Origin: Pantoea sp. Ap-967 | GTDB lineage: Bacteria; Pseudomonadota; Gammaproteobacteria; Pseudomonadales; Pseudomonadaceae | Direction of reading: 5' to 3' | Assembly: GCF_011752565.1 (NCBI RefSeq) | Contig: NZ_VWXK01000018.1 | Span: 62,001 to 126,000 of the forward strand | Length of the DNA stretch: 64,000 nucleotides | Part shown: positions 8,571 through 17,202 of the stretch, piece by piece | Position numbering within the stretch: position 1 is the first letter of the stretch | How the letters are laid out: each line of letters begins with the position of its first letter | Translations under genes and position numbers: made by a program | Notes under the pieces: generated by a model | What the model saw: only the letters and a program-made list of their open reading frames with translations | Database searches by the model: none | Told to the model about the DNA's origin: nothing

Positions 8571-8607
8571 AAAAAAACCCGCATCCTTTCGGAGGCGGGT
8601 TTTTTTC
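8571..8607. terminator. Bidirectional intrinsic terminator
   Basis: A-run, AACCCGC stem, loop, GCGGGTT stem, T-run. It has the U-tract on both strands and ends both the I78-like gene (plus) and rpmBG (minus). Confidence 0.9.
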
Positions 8608-8621
8608 AGGTTGCCGATCAA

Positions 8622-8777
8622 TTACTTGATCTTGGCTTCCTTGTACACCACGTGCTTGCGAACAACCGGATCGTATTTCTTGATCTCGATTTTGTCCGGG
8701 GTGGTGCGCTTGTTCTTGTCGGTGGTGTAGAAGTGGCCGGTACCGGCACTCGAAACCAGACGGATCAATTCACGCAT
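8622..8777 (-). CDS. rpmG: 50S ribosomal protein L33
   Basis: 51 residues, translated as MRELIRLVSSAGTGHFYTTD followed by a lysine-rich tail ending HVVYKEAKIK. It is a universal large-subunit protein; this copy lacks the zinc-binding cysteines, so it is the cysteine-free (C-) form. It lies 11 bp downstream of rpmB in the usual rpmB-rpmG operon. Confidence 0.97.
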   Translation of the reverse strand: MRELIRLVSSAGTGHFYTTDKNKRTTPDKIEIKKYDPVVRKHVVYKEAKIK

Positions 8778-8788
8778 GATGCTCTCCC

Positions 8789-9025
8789 TTAAACCTTGGC
8801 GCCAGCTTTACGGATGTCAACCAGAACGGCGTCGATGCCGCGCTTGTCGATGATACGCATGCCTTTGGCGGATACGCGCAGACGCACGAAACGGTTCTCG
8901 GATTCAACCCAGAAACGGTGGTGCTGCAGGTTCGGCAGGAAACGACGACGGGTTTTGTTGTTTGCGTGGGAAATGTTGTTCCCGGTTACTGGACCCTTAC
9001 CAGTAACTTGACAGACTCTCGACAT
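8789..9025 (-). CDS. rpmB: 50S ribosomal protein L28
   Basis: 78 residues beginning MSRVCQVTGKGPVTGNNISH, the conserved L28 start, and ending in a basic RKAGAKV tail. It is full length and is the first gene of rpmB-rpmG. A strong promoter lies about 150 bp upstream. Confidence 0.97.
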   Translation of the reverse strand: MSRVCQVTGKGPVTGNNISHANNKTRRRFLPNLQHHRFWVESENRFVRLRVSAKGMRIIDKRGIDAVLVDIRKAGAKV

Positions 9026-9172
9026 GACTCAGCCCTCTAAAACCACATGCCCAACCCGGCATGGGTTGGCCGCTTAATCTCTCAGTCTTTGGCGCCAGGC
9101 GCCGTGATTCTGGAGGTCTTATCGACCGGATCCGCTGATGCGACAGGCCGAGCCCCTAGAAAAGAGCGCTGC

Positions 9173-9201
9173 TTTATACCAGAAAGACTCGGGCGCAACA
9201 A
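9173..9201 (-). promoter_or_regulatory. Sigma-70 promoter of rpmBG
   Basis: On the minus strand TTGTTG and TATAAA are separated by exactly 17 bp, with a TG one base before the -10 (extended -10). The rest of the 383-bp gap 9026-9408 shows no gene; the right part is the upstream region of the peptide-binding protein. Confidence 0.7.
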
Positions 9202-9408
9202 CATTTGACGAATATTGTCACGGACATTAGGCATCAATTGACGCTGCGCCCGGCGCGGCAGCCAGCATAGCGGCAGTCTCTGTCAGGCGTCGACCATTCG
9301 TCGCCGGTTTTGTAAAAAAGGGTGTGGTCATTTGCCGGCGGGCCCACTAGGGTAGGACGTTTCCAGACTGCACCGGCAGATGGGCCATCGACCAGCCAAG
9401 GAGCCACC

Positions 9409-10998
9409 ATGCGTGCTGCCGCCCTTTCCTTATTGTTCACCTCCCTGTTTGCCGCAGGCATCGCCCAGGCTGCACCGCTGAGCGTCTGCACCGAGGCCAG
9501 CCCCGAAGGCTTCGACGTGGTCCAGTACAACTCGCTGACCACCACCAATGCGTCGGCCGATATGCTGATGAACCGCCTGGTCGAGTTTGACGCAGGCCAG
9601 GGCAAGGTCGTGCCGAGCCTGGCGCAGAGCTGGACGGTGTCGGCGGACGGCCTGGTCTATGACTTCAAGCTGCGCGACGGGGTCAAGTTCCACACCACGG
9701 CGTACTTCAAGCCGACCCGCGAGCTGAACGCCGACGACGTGCTGTTCAGCTTCCAGCGCATGCTCTACCCCGCCCACGCCTGGCATAAAACGGCCCCGGG
9801 CGGTTACCCGCATGCCCAGTCGCTGCAGCTCGACAGCCTGATCAAGGCGATCGAAGCCCCTGAGCCGAACAGCGTGCGCTTTACCCTGACCCATGCCGAC
9901 GCGACCTTCCTGGCCACCCTGAGCATGGGCTTCGCGTCGATCTACTCGGCCGAATACGCCGACAAGCTGCTCAAGGAAGGCGCCCCGGAAAAGCTCAACA
10001 GCCAGCCGATCGGCACCGGCCCGTTCGTGTTCCAGCGTTTCCAGAAGGACGCCGTGGTGCGCTACCGCGCCAACCCTGACTACTTCGGTGGCAAGCCGGC
10101 GGTCGACCCGCTGATCTTCGCCATCACCACCGATGCCAACGTGCGCCTGCAGAAACTCAAGCGGGGCGAATGCCAGGTGGCCCTGTCGCCCAAGCCGCTG
10201 GACATCGCCGAAGCGGGCAAGGACGGCAACCTCAAGGTGGCCACCACGCCTGCATTCATGACTGCCTTCGTGGCCATCAACAGCGAACACCCGCCGCTGG
10301 ACAAGCCCGAGGTGCGCCAGGCGATCAACCTGGCCTTCGACAAGCAGGCCTACCTCAAGGCGGTGTTCGAAGACACCGCCACCGCCGCCAACGGCCCCTA
10401 CCCGCCCAACACCTGGAGCTACGCCAAGGACCTGCCCGGCTACCCGCTCGATGTGAACAAGGCCAAGGCCCTGCTGGCCAAGGCTGGCCTGGCCGAAGGC
10501 TTCAGCACCACGATCTGGACCCGCCCGTCGGGCAGCCTGCTCAACCCCAACCCGAGCCTGGGCGCGCAGATGCTGCAGGCGGACCTGGCGAAAATCGGCA
10601 TCAAGGCCGAGATCCGCGTGATCGAGTGGGGCGAGCTGATCCGCCGTGCCAAGGCAGGCGAGCATGACCTGCTGTTCATGGGCTGGGCCGGTGACAACGG
10701 TGACCCGGACAACTTCCTCAGCCCGCAGTTTTCCTGCGCGGCGGTGCAGTCGGGCACCAACTTCGCGCGGTTCTGCGACAACCGCCTGGACCAGCTGATC
10801 AGCGCCGGGCGCACCACCAATGACCAGAGCGTGCGCAGCCGGTTGTACCAGCAGGCGCAGACGCTGATCCAGCAGCAGGCGCTGTGGGTGCCGCTGGCGC
10901 ACCCAACGGCGGCGACGCTGTTGCGCCAAGGGGTGGAAGGGTTCCAGGTGAGCCCGTTCGGGCGGCTGGATTTCAGCAAGGTGTCGGCGGGGCGGTGA
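9409..10998 (+). CDS. ABC transporter substrate-binding protein (peptide/SBP_bac_5 family)
   Basis: 529 residues. Residues 1-21 are a Sec signal peptide ending AQA before APLSVCTEASPEGFD. The rest is an SBP_bac_5 fold like DppA, with the family's segment NADDVLFSFQRM and the QPIGTGPFVFQRF turn near residue 200. It captures di- or oligopeptides in the periplasm. AAGGAG precedes the start. No permease or ATPase gene is adjacent, so it must serve a transporter coded elsewhere (orphan binding protein). Confidence 0.9.
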   Translation: MRAAALSLLFTSLFAAGIAQAAPLSVCTEASPEGFDVVQYNSLTTTNASADMLMNRLVEFDAGQGKVVPSLAQSWTVSADGLVYDFKLRDGVKFHTTAYFKPTRELNADDVLFSFQRMLYPAHAWHKTAPGGYPHAQSLQLDSLIKAIEAPEPNSVRFTLTHADATFLATLSMGFASIYSAEYADKLLKEGAPEKLNSQPIGTGPFVFQRFQKDAVVRYRANPDYFGGKPAVDPLIFAITTDANVRLQKLKRGECQVALSPKPLDIAEAGKDGNLKVATTPAFMTAFVAINSEHPPLDKPEVRQAINLAFDKQAYLKAVFEDTATAANGPYPPNTWSYAKDLPGYPLDVNKAKALLAKAGLAEGFSTTIWTRPSGSLLNPNPSLGAQMLQADLAKIGIKAEIRVIEWGELIRRAKAGEHDLLFMGWAGDNGDPDNFLSPQFSCAAVQSGTNFARFCDNRLDQLISAGRTTNDQSVRSRLYQQAQTLIQQQALWVPLAHPTAATLLRQGVEGFQVSPFGRLDFSKVSAGR

Positions 10999-11090
10999 GG
11001 TTGCCTTGAGGTATTGGTCGCCTGTGAGATCGAGCGCCGCGCGGGCGGCGCTCGATTTCACAGACGCTACAAATTTCCAGACAGGCCCAT

Positions 11091-11771
11091 CTAAGCCACC
11101 ACCCACCCCTGCTCGACCATCGACAACGGCTCTCCGTCCCCGATGATGATGTGATCCAGCACCCGCACATCAATCAGCGCCAAACCTCGCTTCAACGAAA
11201 CCGTCAGGTGCACATCATCCTGGCTGGGCTCACTGTGCCCCGAAGGGTGGTTGTGGCACAAAATCAACGCCGCTGCATTGTGCTGCAGCGCCCGGCGTAC
11301 CACTTCACGGGGGTAGACACTCGCCCGGTCGATCGTGCCCCGAAACAGAATCTCGAACGCCAGCGGCCTGTGTTTGCTGTCCAGGAACAAGCAACCGAAC
11401 ACCTCGCTCACCTCATGGCGCAACATGGACTTCAGGTAGCGGCGCACCGCTGCCGGGCTCTCCAGGGCCGCTGTGCGCTCGATTTTTTCATCCAGATAGC
11501 GCCTGCCAATCTCAAGCAGCGCCTGTAACTGCGCATATTTCACAGGCCCCACCCCCGGCTCGCGCAATACCGCCTCGCGGTCGGCTTCAAGAAACAGCCT
11601 AAGCCCGCCAAAGCGCGACAAAAGCCCACGCGCAAGGTCCAGCACATTGCGACCGGCAACGCCCGACCCCAGCAACACGGCCAGTAACTCAGCGTCCGAC
11701 AGCACCGCCGCCCCACGCTCCAACAACTTTTCCCTTGGCCGCTCATCGGTCGGCCATTCCCTGATGTTCAT
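11091..11771 (-). CDS. radC: RadC family protein (JAB/MPN+ metalloprotease fold)
   Basis: 226 residues. An N-terminal helix-hairpin-helix (REPGVGPVKYAQLQALLEIG) precedes a JAB domain with the metal motif HNHPSGHSEPSQDD. Despite the name, a direct repair role is doubtful; the family is used here for identity only. It is divergent from coaBC, the arrangement conserved in gammaproteobacteria. Confidence 0.95.
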   Translation of the reverse strand: MNIREWPTDERPREKLLERGAAVLSDAELLAVLLGSGVAGRNVLDLARGLLSRFGGLRLFLEADREAVLREPGVGPVKYAQLQALLEIGRRYLDEKIERTAALESPAAVRRYLKSMLRHEVSEVFGCLFLDSKHRPLAFEILFRGTIDRASVYPREVVRRALQHNAAALILCHNHPSGHSEPSQDDVHLTVSLKRGLALIDVRVLDHIIIGDGEPLSMVEQGWVVA

Positions 11772-11899
11772 CCCTACTCCCTGCCTTTGCTGCGGCCCGT
11801 TTCGGCCCTGTGGTAATCTATTTCGCCTCGTACATGCGACGTTCTGCCGCAGGCAGTTTCAGACGTCGCGGCCCGCGTTCACTGGAAAAAGGCAAGCCT

Positions 11900-13111
11900 A
11901 TGCAGCGGCTGTATCGCAAGCGCATCGTTCTCGGCGTCGGGGGTGGCATTGCCGCCTACAAAAGCGCCGAGCTGATTCGCCGACTCCTGGAGCACGGCGC
12001 GCAGGTGCGCGTCGTCATGACCCGTGGGGGTGCCGAATTCATCACCCCGCTGACCCTGCAGGCGCTGTCTGGCCACCCGGTGCACATGGACCTGCTCGAC
12101 CCCGCCGCGGAAGCGGCCATGGGCCACATCGAACTGGCCAAGTGGGCCGACCTGGTGCTGATCGCCCCAGCCACCGCCGACCTCATGGCGCGCCTGGCCC
12201 AAGGCATGGCCGACGATTTGCTGACCACCCTGGTGCTGGCCACCGATGCCACCGTGGCCGTGGCCCCGGCCATGAACCAGGCCATGTGGCGCGACCCGGC
12301 CACCCAGGCCAACCTCGACCTGCTCAAGAGCCGTGGCATCCAGGTGTTCGGCCCGGCATCCGGCAGCCAGGCCTGTGGCGACGTGGGCCTGGGCCGCATG
12401 CTCGAAGCCACCGACCTTGCCTGGTGCGCGGCCGAAAGCTTCAAGCGCCAGGCGCTGACCGGCAAGCACGTGCTGATCACCGCGGGCCCCACCCAGGAAA
12501 ACATCGACCCGGTGCGCTACATCACCAATCATAGCTCCGGGAAGATGGGCTTCGCCCTGGCCGAAGCGGCCGCCGAAGCCGGGGCTCGGGTGACCCTCGT
12601 GACAGGCCCGGTGCACCTGCAGACCCCAGACCGGGTGCAGCGCATCGACGTGGTCAGCGCGCGGGACATGCTCGCGGCCTGTGAAGCGGCCATGCCGTGC
12701 GACCTGTTCATCGCGTCCGCAGCGGTCGCAGACTACCGCCCGGAGGTGGTTGCCCCGCAAAAGCTCAAGAAAGATCCTACGACCGGCGACGGCATGCTGC
12801 TGCAGATGGTGCGCAATCCCGATATCCTTGCCACCCTTGCTGGCCGCACCGACCGCCCGTTCAGCGTCGGCTTCGCCGCCGAAACCGAACACCTGCTCGA
12901 TTACGCCACGCGCAAGCTCAAGGACAAGAACCTCGACCTGATCGTCGCCAATGATGTGGCCAACCCCAGCATCGGCTTCAACAGCGAGGAAAATGCCCTG
13001 ACCGTGATCGACCGCCAGCAGCACCAGACCCTCTTCGCGCAGACCAGCAAGGGCAAGATCGCCCGCCAGCTGGTCGCCTTCATCGCCGAACGGCTCAACC
13101 AGGTTCAATAA
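11900..13111 (+). CDS. coaBC: Bifunctional phosphopantothenoylcysteine synthetase/decarboxylase
   Basis: 403 residues. The N-terminal half is the FMN-dependent decarboxylase CoaC: GGGIAAYKSAELIRRL, the active His in MGHIELAKWADL, APAMNQAMW, and the catalytic Cys in SQACGDVGLGRM. The C-terminal half is the CTP-dependent synthetase CoaB: ITAGPTQENIDPVRYITNHS and the lysine-rich PQKLKKDP loop. It makes 4'-phosphopantetheine for coenzyme A. dut follows after five bases, so the two are co-transcribed. Confidence 0.97.
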   Translation: MQRLYRKRIVLGVGGGIAAYKSAELIRRLLEHGAQVRVVMTRGGAEFITPLTLQALSGHPVHMDLLDPAAEAAMGHIELAKWADLVLIAPATADLMARLAQGMADDLLTTLVLATDATVAVAPAMNQAMWRDPATQANLDLLKSRGIQVFGPASGSQACGDVGLGRMLEATDLAWCAAESFKRQALTGKHVLITAGPTQENIDPVRYITNHSSGKMGFALAEAAAEAGARVTLVTGPVHLQTPDRVQRIDVVSARDMLAACEAAMPCDLFIASAAVADYRPEVVAPQKLKKDPTTGDGMLLQMVRNPDILATLAGRTDRPFSVGFAAETEHLLDYATRKLKDKNLDLIVANDVANPSIGFNSEENALTVIDRQQHQTLFAQTSKGKIARQLVAFIAERLNQVQ

Positions 13112-13116
13112 GTTAC

Positions 13117-13572
13117 ATGCACGCTCTTCAAGCCAAGATCCTCGACCCACGCCTGGGCAGCGAATTCCCGCTGCCGCAATACGCAACGCCTGGCTCTGCC
13201 GGCCTCGACCTGCGCGCCCTGCTCAAGGAAGACACGGTCCTCGAACCGGGCCAGACCCTGCTGATCCCGACCGGCCTGTCGGTCTACATCGGTGACCCGG
13301 GCCTGGCGGCAATGATCCTGCCGCGCTCGGGCCTGGGCCACAAGCACGGCATCGTGCTTGGCAACCTGGTCGGCCTGATCGATTCGGACTACCAGGGCGA
13401 ACTGATGGTGTCGTGCTGGAACCGTGGCAATACGCCGTTCACCATCACCGTTGGCGAGCGCATCGCGCAGCTGATTCTGGTGCCGGTGGTGCAGGCGCAC
13501 TTCGACATCGTCGAGGCCTTCGACGAAACCCAGCGCGGCGCCGGTGGCTTTGGCCACTCCGGCACCCGCTAA
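13117..13572 (+). CDS. dut: dUTP diphosphatase
   Basis: 151 residues, standard length of trimeric dUTPase. All five motifs are present: PGSAGLDLRA, PRSGLGHKHG, GLIDSDYQGE, RIAQLILVP and the C-terminal RGAGGFGHSGT arm. It hydrolyses dUTP to dUMP, keeping uracil out of DNA and feeding dTMP synthesis. Confidence 0.98.
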   Translation: MHALQAKILDPRLGSEFPLPQYATPGSAGLDLRALLKEDTVLEPGQTLLIPTGLSVYIGDPGLAAMILPRSGLGHKHGIVLGNLVGLIDSDYQGELMVSCWNRGNTPFTITVGERIAQLILVPVVQAHFDIVEAFDETQRGAGGFGHSGTR

Positions 13573-13683
13573 GCCCCGGCAGCGACCGTTGGCGCCATGG
13601 AAGGCGAACTCTCGGGGCATTCCACCGTCCAAGCGTTCAGTTTGCGCCAGCCCAGAAAGCCTTAGACTATGGAGCTTCCAGAG

Positions 13684-15081
13684 ATGAACGACATGGCCCA
13701 CCTGGTCCCCGCATTGCCCGAGAGCATTTTCCGCGCCTATGACATCCGTGGCGTGGTCGGCAAGACCCTGCATGGCGAAACCGCCTACTGGATCGGCCGC
13801 GCCATCGGCGCGCAGACCCTCGCCCAGGGCGAACCGCAGATCGCCGTGGGCCGGGACGGCCGCCTCTCCGGCCCCATGCTGGTCGAGCAGTTGATCCAGG
13901 GCCTGGTCGACGCCGGTTGCCAGGTCAGCGACGTCGGCTTGGTGCCAACCCCGGCGCTGTACTACGCCGCCAACGTGCTGGCCGGCACCTCGGGGGTGAT
14001 GCTCACCGGCAGCCACAACCCGTCGGATTACAACGGTTTCAAGGTGGTCATCGCCGGCGACACACTGGCCAACGAACAGATCCAGGCCCTGCTGGCGCGC
14101 CTGAAGGCCAACGACGTCCCGCGTGGCCAGGGTAGCGTGCAGAAGGTTGAAATCCTCGACCGCTACTTCCAGCAAATCGTCAGCGACGTGAAGCTTGCGA
14201 AAAGGCTCAAGGTGGTGGTCGACTGCGGCAACGGCGCGGCCGGCGTGGTCGCGCCACAGCTGATCGAAGCCCTGGGCTGCGAAGTGATCCCGCTGTTCTG
14301 CGAGGTGGACGGCAACTTCCCCAACCACCACCCGGACCCGGGCAAACCGGAAAACCTGCAAGACCTGATCGCCAAGGTGCGGGAAACCGGTGCCGACATC
14401 GGCCTTGCCTTCGATGGCGACGGCGACCGCGTGGGCGTGGTGACCAACACCGGCAGCATCGTCTACCCCGACCGCCTGCTGATGCTGTTCGCCCAGGACG
14501 TGCTGGCCCGCAACCCCGGCGCCGAAATCATCTTCGACGTCAAATGCACCCGCCGCCTGACCCCGCTGATCGAACAGCACGGTGGCCGGGCCCTGATGTG
14601 GAAAACCGGCCATTCGCTGATCAAGAAGAAGATGAAACAGACCGGCTCGCTGCTCGCAGGCGAGATGAGCGGCCACATCTTCATCAAGGAGCGCTGGTAC
14701 GGTTTCGACGACGGTATCTACAGCGCCGCACGCCTGCTGGAAATTCTCAGCCATGCCGCGCAAAGCGCCGAAAACCTGTTCGCCGCGTTCCCCAATGATA
14801 TTTCCACACCGGAAATCAACATTGATGTGACCGACGAGGGTAAATTCAGCATCATTGATGCACTGCAACGCGACGCCGACTGGGGCGCAGCCAGCCTGAC
14901 CACCATCGACGGTGTGCGGGTCGACTATGCCAGCGGCTGGGGCCTGGTACGCGCTTCCAACACCACACCGGTGCTGGTGCTGCGTTTCGAGGCCGAAAGC
15001 GCCGCCGAGTTGCAACGTATCAAGGATGTTTTCCGTGCCCAGTTGCTGCGGGTTGCCCCTGAGCTGCAACTGCCGTTCTGA
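13684..15081 (+). CDS. algC: Phosphomannomutase/phosphoglucomutase
   Basis: 465 residues from ATG 13684, close to the 463 of P. aeruginosa AlgC. The phosphoserine loop is TGSHNPSDYNGFK, the Mg site is FDGDGDRVG, the sugar-binding loop GEMSGHIF and the phosphate-binding loop RASNTTP. It interconverts mannose/glucose 6- and 1-phosphates for alginate, LPS core and rhamnolipid precursors. GGAG nine bases upstream supports this start; an in-frame ATG at 13669 has no good ribosome-binding site. The argB gene follows after 30 bases. Confidence 0.95.
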   Translation: MNDMAHLVPALPESIFRAYDIRGVVGKTLHGETAYWIGRAIGAQTLAQGEPQIAVGRDGRLSGPMLVEQLIQGLVDAGCQVSDVGLVPTPALYYAANVLAGTSGVMLTGSHNPSDYNGFKVVIAGDTLANEQIQALLARLKANDVPRGQGSVQKVEILDRYFQQIVSDVKLAKRLKVVVDCGNGAAGVVAPQLIEALGCEVIPLFCEVDGNFPNHHPDPGKPENLQDLIAKVRETGADIGLAFDGDGDRVGVVTNTGSIVYPDRLLMLFAQDVLARNPGAEIIFDVKCTRRLTPLIEQHGGRALMWKTGHSLIKKKMKQTGSLLAGEMSGHIFIKERWYGFDDGIYSAARLLEILSHAAQSAENLFAAFPNDISTPEINIDVTDEGKFSIIDALQRDADWGAASLTTIDGVRVDYASGWGLVRASNTTPVLVLRFEAESAAELQRIKDVFRAQLLRVAPELQLPF

Positions 15082-15111
15082 CCGACTATCTGTTCCTTAC
15101 AGGAGCCCTGC

Positions 15112-16017
15112 ATGACCCTCGATCGCGATGCCGCTTCCCATGTAGCCGAGGTTTTGTCCGAAGCACTGCCTTACATCCGCCGCTTTGTCGGCAAGACCCT
15201 GGTCATCAAGTACGGCGGCAACGCGATGGAGAGCGAAGAGCTCAAAACCGGCTTCGCCCGGGACATCGTGCTGATGAAGGCCGTGGGCATCAACCCGGTG
15301 GTGGTGCACGGTGGCGGCCCGCAGATCGGTGACCTGCTCAAGCGCCTGTCAATCGAAAGCCACTTCATCGATGGCATGCGCGTCACCGACGCGGCAACCA
15401 TGGACGTGGTGGAAATGGTCCTCGGCGGCCAGGTCAACAAAGACATCGTCAACCTGATCAACCGCCACGGCGGCAGCGCCATCGGCCTGACCGGCAAGGA
15501 CGCCGAGCTGATTCGCGCGAAGAAGCTCACCGTCAGCCGCCAGACCCCAGAGATGACCCAGCCGGAAATCATCGACATCGGCCACGTTGGCGAGGTGGTG
15601 AGCGTCAACACCGACCTGCTGAACATGCTGGTCAAGGGCGACTTCATTCCGGTGATTGCGCCGATCGGCGTGGGCACCAACGGTGAGTCGTACAACATCA
15701 ACGCCGACCTGGTGGCCGGCAAGGTGGCCGAGGCACTGAAAGCTGAAAAGCTGATGCTGCTGACCAACATTGCCGGGCTGATGGACAAGGAAGGCAAGGT
15801 CCTGACCGGCCTGACCACCGAGCAGGTCAACGAACTGATCGCCGACGGCACCATCTACGGCGGCATGCTGCCGAAGATCAAGTGCGCGCTGGATGCGGTC
15901 CAGGGCGGCGTGACGACCTCGCACATCATCGATGGCCGCGTGCCGAATGCGGTGCTGCTGGAAATCTTCACCGACAGCGGCGTAGGCACCCTGATCAGCA
16001 ACCGCAAACGCCACTGA
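15112..16017 (+). CDS. argB: Acetylglutamate kinase
   Basis: 301 residues. The amino-acid kinase motifs are intact: KYGGNAMES, VVHGGGPQIG, the N-acetylglutamate region RVTDAATMDVVEMVL and the ATP-binding TNIAGLMDKEG. It makes N-acetylglutamyl phosphate, the second step of arginine synthesis. The N-terminal extension (about 28 residues before KYGG) is that of the hexameric arginine-inhibited type found in pseudomonads. CAGGAG precedes the ATG. Confidence 0.97.
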   Translation: MTLDRDAASHVAEVLSEALPYIRRFVGKTLVIKYGGNAMESEELKTGFARDIVLMKAVGINPVVVHGGGPQIGDLLKRLSIESHFIDGMRVTDAATMDVVEMVLGGQVNKDIVNLINRHGGSAIGLTGKDAELIRAKKLTVSRQTPEMTQPEIIDIGHVGEVVSVNTDLLNMLVKGDFIPVIAPIGVGTNGESYNINADLVAGKVAEALKAEKLMLLTNIAGLMDKEGKVLTGLTTEQVNELIADGTIYGGMLPKIKCALDAVQGGVTTSHIIDGRVPNAVLLEIFTDSGVGTLISNRKRH

Positions 16018-16035
16018 TCCTGCTACACCCTCCCC

Positions 16036-16063
16036 CATCGCCGGCTTGCCGGCGATGATTTTT
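16036..16063 (+). terminator. Intrinsic terminator after argB
   Basis: CATCGCCGG-CTTG-CCGGCGATG followed by ATTTTT, 18 bases after the argB stop. It separates argB from the lipoprotein operon. Confidence 0.8.
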
Positions 16064-16125
16064 CTGCAAAAGACATGGCAAAATGCAGGCTCGCTGAATT
16101 TTGTTCTGTCTTTTGGAGAAAACGC

Positions 16126-16806
16126 GTGAAATACGCATCACAAGGACTCGTGCTGGCAGCCGCCCTGGCTGTCGGGTCCATCGCTGGCTGTGCCACTGAA
16201 ACCTCCACCGCCATCGCCGTGCAACAGGTCGAAAGCGTCAGCCGCCCTTACAGCGGCGTGCGTGCACCGATTGCCGTGGGCAAGTTCGACAACCGCTCCA
16301 GCTACATGCGCGGCATCTTCTCCGATGGCGTCGACCGCCTTGGCGGCCAGGCCAAGACCATCCTCATCACCCACCTGCAGCAAACCAACCGCTTCAACGT
16401 GCTCGACCGCGACAACATGAGCGAGATCCAGCAGGAAGCGGCGATCAAGGGCCAGGCCCAGCGCCTCAAGGGCGCCGATTTCGTGGTGACGGGCGATGTG
16501 ACCGAGTTTGGCCGCAAGGAAGTGGGCGATCACCAGCTGTTCGGCATTCTCGGCCGCGGCAAAACCCAGATCGCCTACGCCAAGGTGGCGCTGAACATCG
16601 TCAACATCAGCACCTCGGAAGTGGTCTATTCGAGCCAGGGCGCGGGTGAGTATGCCCTGTCCAACCGCGAAATCATCGGTTTCGGCGGCACCGCCAGCTA
16701 TGACTCGACGCTCAACGGCAAGGTGCTCGACCTGGCCATGCGCGAAGCCGTGAACAAGCTGGTGAACGCGGTCGAAAGCGGCCAGTGGAACCCCAAGGCT
16801 CAGTAA
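16126..16806 (+). CDS. CsgG/HfaB family lipoprotein
   Basis: 226 residues from a GTG with GGAG nine bases upstream. The signal peptide ends in lipobox IAGC, with Ala at +2 (not an inner-membrane retention signal). The core shows the CsgG fold: KFDNRSSYMRGIF, NRFNVLDRDNMSEIQQE, and LKGADFVVTGDVTEFG. CsgG forms the curli secretion pore, but this protein is shorter and has no csgA/B/E/F neighbours, so a curli role is unlikely. It heads an operon with DUF4810 and DUF799 lipoproteins, a set conserved in several proteobacteria; function unknown. Confidence 0.88.
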   Translation: MKYASQGLVLAAALAVGSIAGCATETSTAIAVQQVESVSRPYSGVRAPIAVGKFDNRSSYMRGIFSDGVDRLGGQAKTILITHLQQTNRFNVLDRDNMSEIQQEAAIKGQAQRLKGADFVVTGDVTEFGRKEVGDHQLFGILGRGKTQIAYAKVALNIVNISTSEVVYSSQGAGEYALSNREIIGFGGTASYDSTLNGKVLDLAMREAVNKLVNAVESGQWNPKAQ

Positions 16807-16833
16807 CCGATTCATTCCAGGAAGGACACATCA

Positions 16834-17202
16834 ATGACTATCACTCTCCCGGCCCTGCGCAGCTGCGCGGGCCTGGTGCTGGGCGGCCTGCTGCTGGCCG
16901 GCTGCAGCGGCCCGAAGACCCTGTACCAGTGGGAAAGCTACCAACCCCAGGTGTACGGCTACCTCAAGGGCGACTCGAAGGAAGAACAGGCCACCGCCCT
17001 TGAGCGCGACCTGGAGAAGATCAAGGCCAAGAATGGCGCCGTGCCCCCGGGCTACCACGCCCAGCTCGGCCTGCTGTACTCCAGCCTGGGCAAGGATGAC
17101 CAGATGATCCAGCAGTTTCGCACCGAGAAGGCCCTGTTCCCGGAATCGGCCGCCTACATGGACTTCCTGATCAGCAACGCCAGCAAGGGAGCCGTGAAAT
17201 GA
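16834..17202 (+). CDS. DUF4810 domain lipoprotein
   Basis: 122 residues. The lipobox LLAGC is followed by SGPKTLYQWESYQPQVYGYL, the DUF4810 signature, then a helical tail with FPESAAYMDFL. GGAAGGA precedes the start. It sits 27 bases after the CsgG-family gene and overlaps the DUF799 gene by four bases (ATGA), so all three should be made together. No enzymatic motif; probably a structural partner at the outer membrane. Confidence 0.87.
   Translation: MTITLPALRSCAGLVLGGLLLAGCSGPKTLYQWESYQPQVYGYLKGDSKEEQATALERDLEKIKAKNGAVPPGYHAQLGLLYSSLGKDDQMIQQFRTEKALFPESAAYMDFLISNASKGAVK

Noticed and set aside
13105..15069. 654-codon minus-strand frame over dut and algC
   Set aside because: Complete overlap with dut and algC, which have all family motifs. 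Shadow frame.
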